Below are positions 60,760 through 64,000 of a stretch of DNA of 64,000 nt, piece after piece. The notes under the pieces are model-generated. The model was not told where the DNA came from. It saw nothing but the letters and a program-made list of their open reading frames with translations, and did not search any database. This DNA comes from Bryum argenteum. Taxonomy: Eukaryota; Streptophyta; Bryopsida; Bryales; Bryaceae. A program made the translations under genes and the position numbers. Each line of letters opens with the position of its first letter. Positions within the stretch are counted from its first letter, which is position 1. The stretch spans positions 10,610,001 through 10,674,000 of the forward strand of contig CM073321.1 in the NCBI GenBank assembly GCA_037043015.1. Direction: 5' to 3'.

Positions 60760-61243
60760 CCGGCGTGCCCGGGTGACCGAATCTCCGGTGCCAAAGTTGC
60801 GCCCAAGGCAACGCAGTGAAGTGGCACTCGAGTTGAGTTGAGGTTGGCACCTTCACGTGAAGTGAGTAGAGTCCTGTCATGGTTGCTCGTACTTCTATTG
60901 GTGCGCCCGTCTTGGGTTGGAGTTTTACCACCTCCGTGCCATCATTATCTTCCACCGAGGTGGAGATATGGATCCCGTTTTTGCGCAGGTCCCGGTAGCT
61001 GATCAGGCTCCGGGGTGCGTCAAGGGCATACATGGCCCGGTCACATACGAGAGGGAATCCCCCGGGCAATTGAATCATTGCCCTGCCCTCCCGGAACTTG
61101 AAGTTCCGGCTTCCGGCGATGGTGAGCACCTTGCACTCTTGCCAGGGTCCGCGCATACATGAGGACTCAAAGAAGACTGGACTCCTCAAAATTGTATGGG
61201 TAGATGCACTATCAAGCAGTGCAATATCCGGTTTTTGACACAA
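60743..61243 (-). pseudogene. copia protease and GAG-pre-integrase segment
   Basis: DIALLDSASTHTILRS holds the protease aspartate (D-S-A). ALWAQLWHRRFGHPG-type sequence is the pre-integrase His pair. The frame differs from gag upstream by +1 at an A5 run near 61231, and from integrase downstream by one base near 60770. Both look like single-base losses. Confidence 0.88.
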
Positions 61244-62555
61244 TGTCAGGACTTAACTGTGTCATGTAATTCTCAAGGTCGACGTTACTAAAGGAGGGAG
61301 CATCGAGGGTGTGCACCTCCCTCTTCTCCTCCTTTAGTTTTAGTAATTCTTGGTACATGTCGACGAAGTAAGGTGTGGTACGACATTCCCGGGCAAAATG
61401 CCCGTGATGCCCGCACTTATGACACAGACCGCGACCGTGATCAGACTTTGATGACCTACTGGACTGGCCATTTCTCTCATAGTGAGAGTCTGACCTAGAG
61501 TCATGTGAGTACCTCTGGGTTGAATCACGATCACGGTTGTCACTCCGGTTGCCTTCCCTGCGATTGTCACGGTGGTAGTTTCGAGAGTGCTCACCTCGGG
61601 AGTCTCGACCACGGCCTCCTCCTCGACCGCCGTGTCCACGCGGGTTGCGCTTCGCGGCCTCCGTGCTATGGGTTTCTCGATCACTGTTCGTCGTGGCAGT
61701 GGCGCTGACTGGTGCCGGCGCGGGGGTAACAGCAGGCTGAGGCGTCGGTGTTGGTTCGGTACTGTGAATTTCGCGGGCAGGTCGGGACTCCGCATTTTTA
61801 CTCATGTCATACCTGCTCCTTTTTGGCCATCAGCAGGTATGACATGAGTTCGGAATGCGTCGCGAACCTCATGTTCCTGTATTGCTGTGACAAAATTGCA
61901 GTGGCCGGTGGGACGTGGACAATGTCTTGTCGATCAGCTCCGCATCAGTGACACGGTCCCCACACATTCGGAGTTGCGCGGCAATTCGGTGGAGTTCAGC
62001 GTTAAATCCCTGCATGTTAGGGAAATCCAAAACTCGGAGATTCATCCATTTGCTACGGGCTTGTGGAAGTAATAGGCTCGTACCGTGGCGGAATCGTTCT
62101 TGAAGCTGCCGCCAAAGATCCGCGGGATCTTGGCACTCTATGTACTGTTGACGGAGTGATGGATCGAGATGGCGTTTGATTATCATGAGCGCTTGGTAAC
62201 GCCACGCCGTGGTCATCTCTGCTATTGTCACTCGATCAAGCGCGCCGTCCAACTCTTCAGCACACAAGTATGTCGTCACGTCGCTGTTCCACTCCAGGAA
62301 GTTCGTGCCGTCTGGTGCGAGTGGATCGAACATCAAGGTCTGAGTGCGCGTCTCACGCATGGTAGCCATGATGACTGGGTTCAGCATCAAGCGCTGAAGC
62401 TCGGGCGCAAGTGTGGTGGTTCCGGCACTGTCCGGAAAGGTCGGAGCTGTCAACGAGGGCCGCTGCTTTGTCTGCGGCGTGCCTACGATGTTTCGATATT
62501 TCGTGCTATCTGTGGGAAGGAAGTTCGGTGACAAGAAAATAAAGCGGCGACGCAC
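61212..62555 (-). pseudogene. gag: copia gag with zinc knuckle, frameshifted
   Basis: The N-terminal part (62555 to about 61885) has the UBN2-like LEWNSDVTTYLCAEELDGAL and LWRQLQERFRHG. A frameshift near 61890 leads into a SQQYRNMRFATHSELMSYLL reading, and a further shift at a 17-bp inverted repeat (61801-61848) returns to the original frame. The C-terminal part is Arg/Asp/Ser-rich with the zinc knuckle CHKCGHHGHFARECR (61440-61385). Confidence 0.88.
61801..61848. repeat. 17-bp perfect inverted repeat within gag
   Basis: CTCATGTCATACCTGCT and its exact reverse complement are separated by 14 nt (61818-61831). The feature coincides with a gag reading-frame break. Confidence 0.95.
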
Positions 62556-62731
62556 TTTTACTGTTGCGGCGGCGCAGTCTCTTACAGTAACGGCGGCTGA
62601 GCTTCTATTTAGATCTGGACTCTACCGCTAACTAGGCGTACAACATGCTGTCATCGTGAAATCATTCTGCAGAAACGGAAAGACTAGTCGGGAATGCGAA
62701 AAAGCTTAGCTCAGAAAAATCAAAAGGTGCA

Positions 62732-62743
62732 GTGCTGATAACG
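62732..62743 (-). other. Putative primer-binding site of copia copy 2
   Basis: Directly inside the 5' LTR the minus strand reads CGTTATCAGCAC. TATCAG matches the initiator-tRNA 3'-end site used by most plant copia elements (TGGTATCAGAGC), but only partly. Confidence 0.45.
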
Positions 62744-63021
62744 TGTTAGGAGCCGGTGAGAGCTCCGGGAGGCGAAACAGAATTGCAAGAGAAGAAAAGC
62801 CCGAAAAGGGCGGAAGATGAAGCTTAAGTAAGTCGGAAAGGAGTGGGTACAATAGTAATGGGGAGTGGCGGCTCGGCCGCCCTGTGCAATGAATGCACGT
62901 GTCCCACGATCTCCGGAATCTATGCTCATCAATGCCGCTAACGGCCTAACGACATTCTCTGGATAAGGGAGGTGAGTGGATGAAAGTGAACCCGGGAGTA
63001 GCGCCGAGTAGTTCCACAACA
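62744..63021 (-). repeat. 5' LTR of copia copy 2
   Basis: 278 bp, followed by TTTGG. Same length as the left LTR and about 98.2% identical. Confidence 0.93.
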
Positions 63022-63026
63022 TTTGG

Positions 63027-63589
63027 CAACGCTACGTTGGATTCTACAAGAGCACCAAAAAGTCCACATCGGGTTGAAATTTATTGCCATGTTGCACTGC
63101 CCGTCCCCATGGCGCCAATGTGTCACCTATGTGGCACACGATTAACCCTTCCAAAGTTGCTTGAATTCATTTGATATCTTTATATATTTAAGATGTCCAA
63201 TTAGATGTTTGCGATGTCTTCTAATGTCTTACAATGTCTACACGATCAACATCCATTTACTTGACTATTCGAGATAGACCGTATCCGGAAACAACCATTC
63301 TCGCGTATAGTTGTATCCGGTTTTAGGCTAGCCCGACTAAACCCTGCTCTTCTAGCTCCTGCCCGCCTAACTCTTGTCTGAGAGTAGACAAAAAAACATT
63401 CAAAAACCTCTAAAATCACCCTAACTTCTACGCTTAAGGAGCTGCCTGGAGAGGCAGACTTTTGACTACTTTACCTTTATCTTGTCTCTACCAGTATAGG
63501 CCAATGTATAAGTCTTTATTCATCTACTTCTTCAACTCCTAGACATTATCCATACCCAAGTTATTAAATTGCAGGAAAACAAGGTTTGA
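63027..63589. other. Spacer, possible intron end
   Basis: Contains a few more GATGTCT words (63190-63245) and no frame. A plausible acceptor (TTAAATTGCAG, ending 63574) precedes the coding region at the window end. Confidence 0.45.
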
Positions 63590-64000
63590 TTGGAAGTTCC
63601 TCCTCTAGGTGATGCTATTGTACAAGAGGTGGAGATTGAGAAGAATGACGATGTCACAATGTGTAGAGTGGTCGAGAGACAACCTCGTGGTCCAAAAGAC
63701 ATCATTGTCATGAGTGAGGATGAAGAAATGTATAAGCGTCGCTCGTTTGATGACAACGAGGAAGATCTTCCTCCACCCAAAATGAAAGTTCTCCTTCATC
63801 CTGTAAGAGGCCAAACCATAAAGGTGGAAAAAAACTATTTTCAGAAGGACAAAGAGAGGTTGGAAAGAAAGATGCAGCGGCGAAAGGATAAGGCACAGAA
63901 AGAGAAGGAGCTGTTAGAGGACCAATGGAAGCTTGCCAAAGCCCAAGAGGCTATTTGTATTGCCAATGAGAGACTTGTTTCGATTCAGGCGGAATCTGAG
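63590..64000 (+). CDS. Partial coiled-coil coding region, runs off the window
   Basis: One plus-strand frame is open for 137 codons to the last base. It has an acidic start, then SEDEEMYKRRSFDDNEEDLPPP, a MKVLLHPV segment and a long Lys/Glu/Gln helix (KDKERLERKM, then KDKAQKEKELLEDQWKLAKAQEA) typical of coiled coils. The first ATG is at 63659. A TGA at 63587-63589 lies in frame just after a possible splice acceptor, so the 5' border is unclear: either the real start is at 63659 or this is another damaged copy. No family named. Confidence 0.5.
   Translation, partial: MEVPPLGDAIVQEVEIEKNDDVTMCRVVERQPRGPKDIIVMSEDEEMYKRRSFDDNEEDLPPPKMKVLLHPVRGQTIKVEKNYFQKDKERLERKMQRRKDKAQKEKELLEDQWKLAKAQEAICIANERLVSIQAESE

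Larger units (their letters stand above)
57369..63021 (-). mobile_element. Ty1/copia LTR retrotransposon, copy 2 (5,653 bp, minus strand)
   Basis: Two 278-bp LTRs (57369-57646 and 62744-63021; TGTT...AACA) differ at about 5 positions (98.2%). They are flanked by the duplication TTTGG (57364-57368 and 63022-63026). On the minus strand the order is gag, protease, integrase, reverse transcriptase, RNase H. A GAGGAGGAG purine run precedes the 3' LTR, and TTATCAGCAC, a plant-copia-like primer site, follows the 5' LTR. It interrupts the GATGTCT zone. Confidence 0.95.

Overview
The window looks like repeat-rich nuclear DNA of a plant-lineage eukaryote, most likely a streptophyte alga or an early land plant. 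The evidence is spliceosomal introns with GT-AG borders, two Ty1/copia retrotransposons with 5-bp target duplications, a CACTA (En/Spm) element with TNP2, DUF4218 and DUF4216 modules, and many short degenerate gene copies in long AT-rich spacers. The species cannot be named from sequence alone. No tRNA, rRNA, CRISPR array or bacterial operon was seen.

Layout. Positions 1-13.4 kb hold a cluster of lineage-specific, mostly broken genes on the minus strand. They combine an N-terminal domain of unknown function, a coiled coil and a RING-like finger (2.1-4.1, 6.9-8.3 and 11.6-12.2 kb, plus an opposite-strand RING remnant at 13.1-13.4 kb). At 13.5-16.8 kb (minus) lies a three-exon gene whose splices preserve frame; it resembles a large transposase-derived family. 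At 17.1-18.2 kb (minus) is an acidic low-complexity gene cut in two by a 5.6-kb copia element (18196-23791, TSD GTCGC).

From 23938 to about 39955 runs a CACTA element. Its first exons encode a Cys-rich motif followed by a SET domain, ahead of the TNP2 transposase. TNP2 is itself interrupted by a 10,082-bp element (27021-37102) with 28-bp inverted termini and a 4-bp CCGG duplication. This inner element carries an array of near-perfect palindromes, a RING/U-box-like plus 2-oxoglutarate-oxygenase-like gene, a nested 2.8-kb TTAA-flanked element, and a GHTHEDID (DUF7869-like) gene that is a candidate transposase. A truncated relative of the inner element lies at 52.3-53.6 kb.

Positions 41.0-46.3 kb hold a degenerate multi-exon gene with a ParB-like motif followed by relics of a beta-class DNA methyltransferase. 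Next come an 826-bp foldback element with 184-bp arms (47026-47851), two minisatellites (48.2-49.5 kb), an FCP1-like phosphatase pseudogene (49.7-50.3 kb), and a 3.5-kb zone peppered with the heptamer GATGTCT that also contains a duplicated small Cys-rich gene. A second copia element (57369-63021, minus strand, TSD TTTGG) follows, then the start of a coiled-coil coding region running off the window end.

Almost every coding region is disrupted. Several disruptions are TAG codons where the family normally has Gln (CAG), and one is TGA where CGA fits; this matches deamination of methylated cytosines in silenced transposons. The window is best read as nested mobile DNA plus decaying host gene copies rather than a working pathway.
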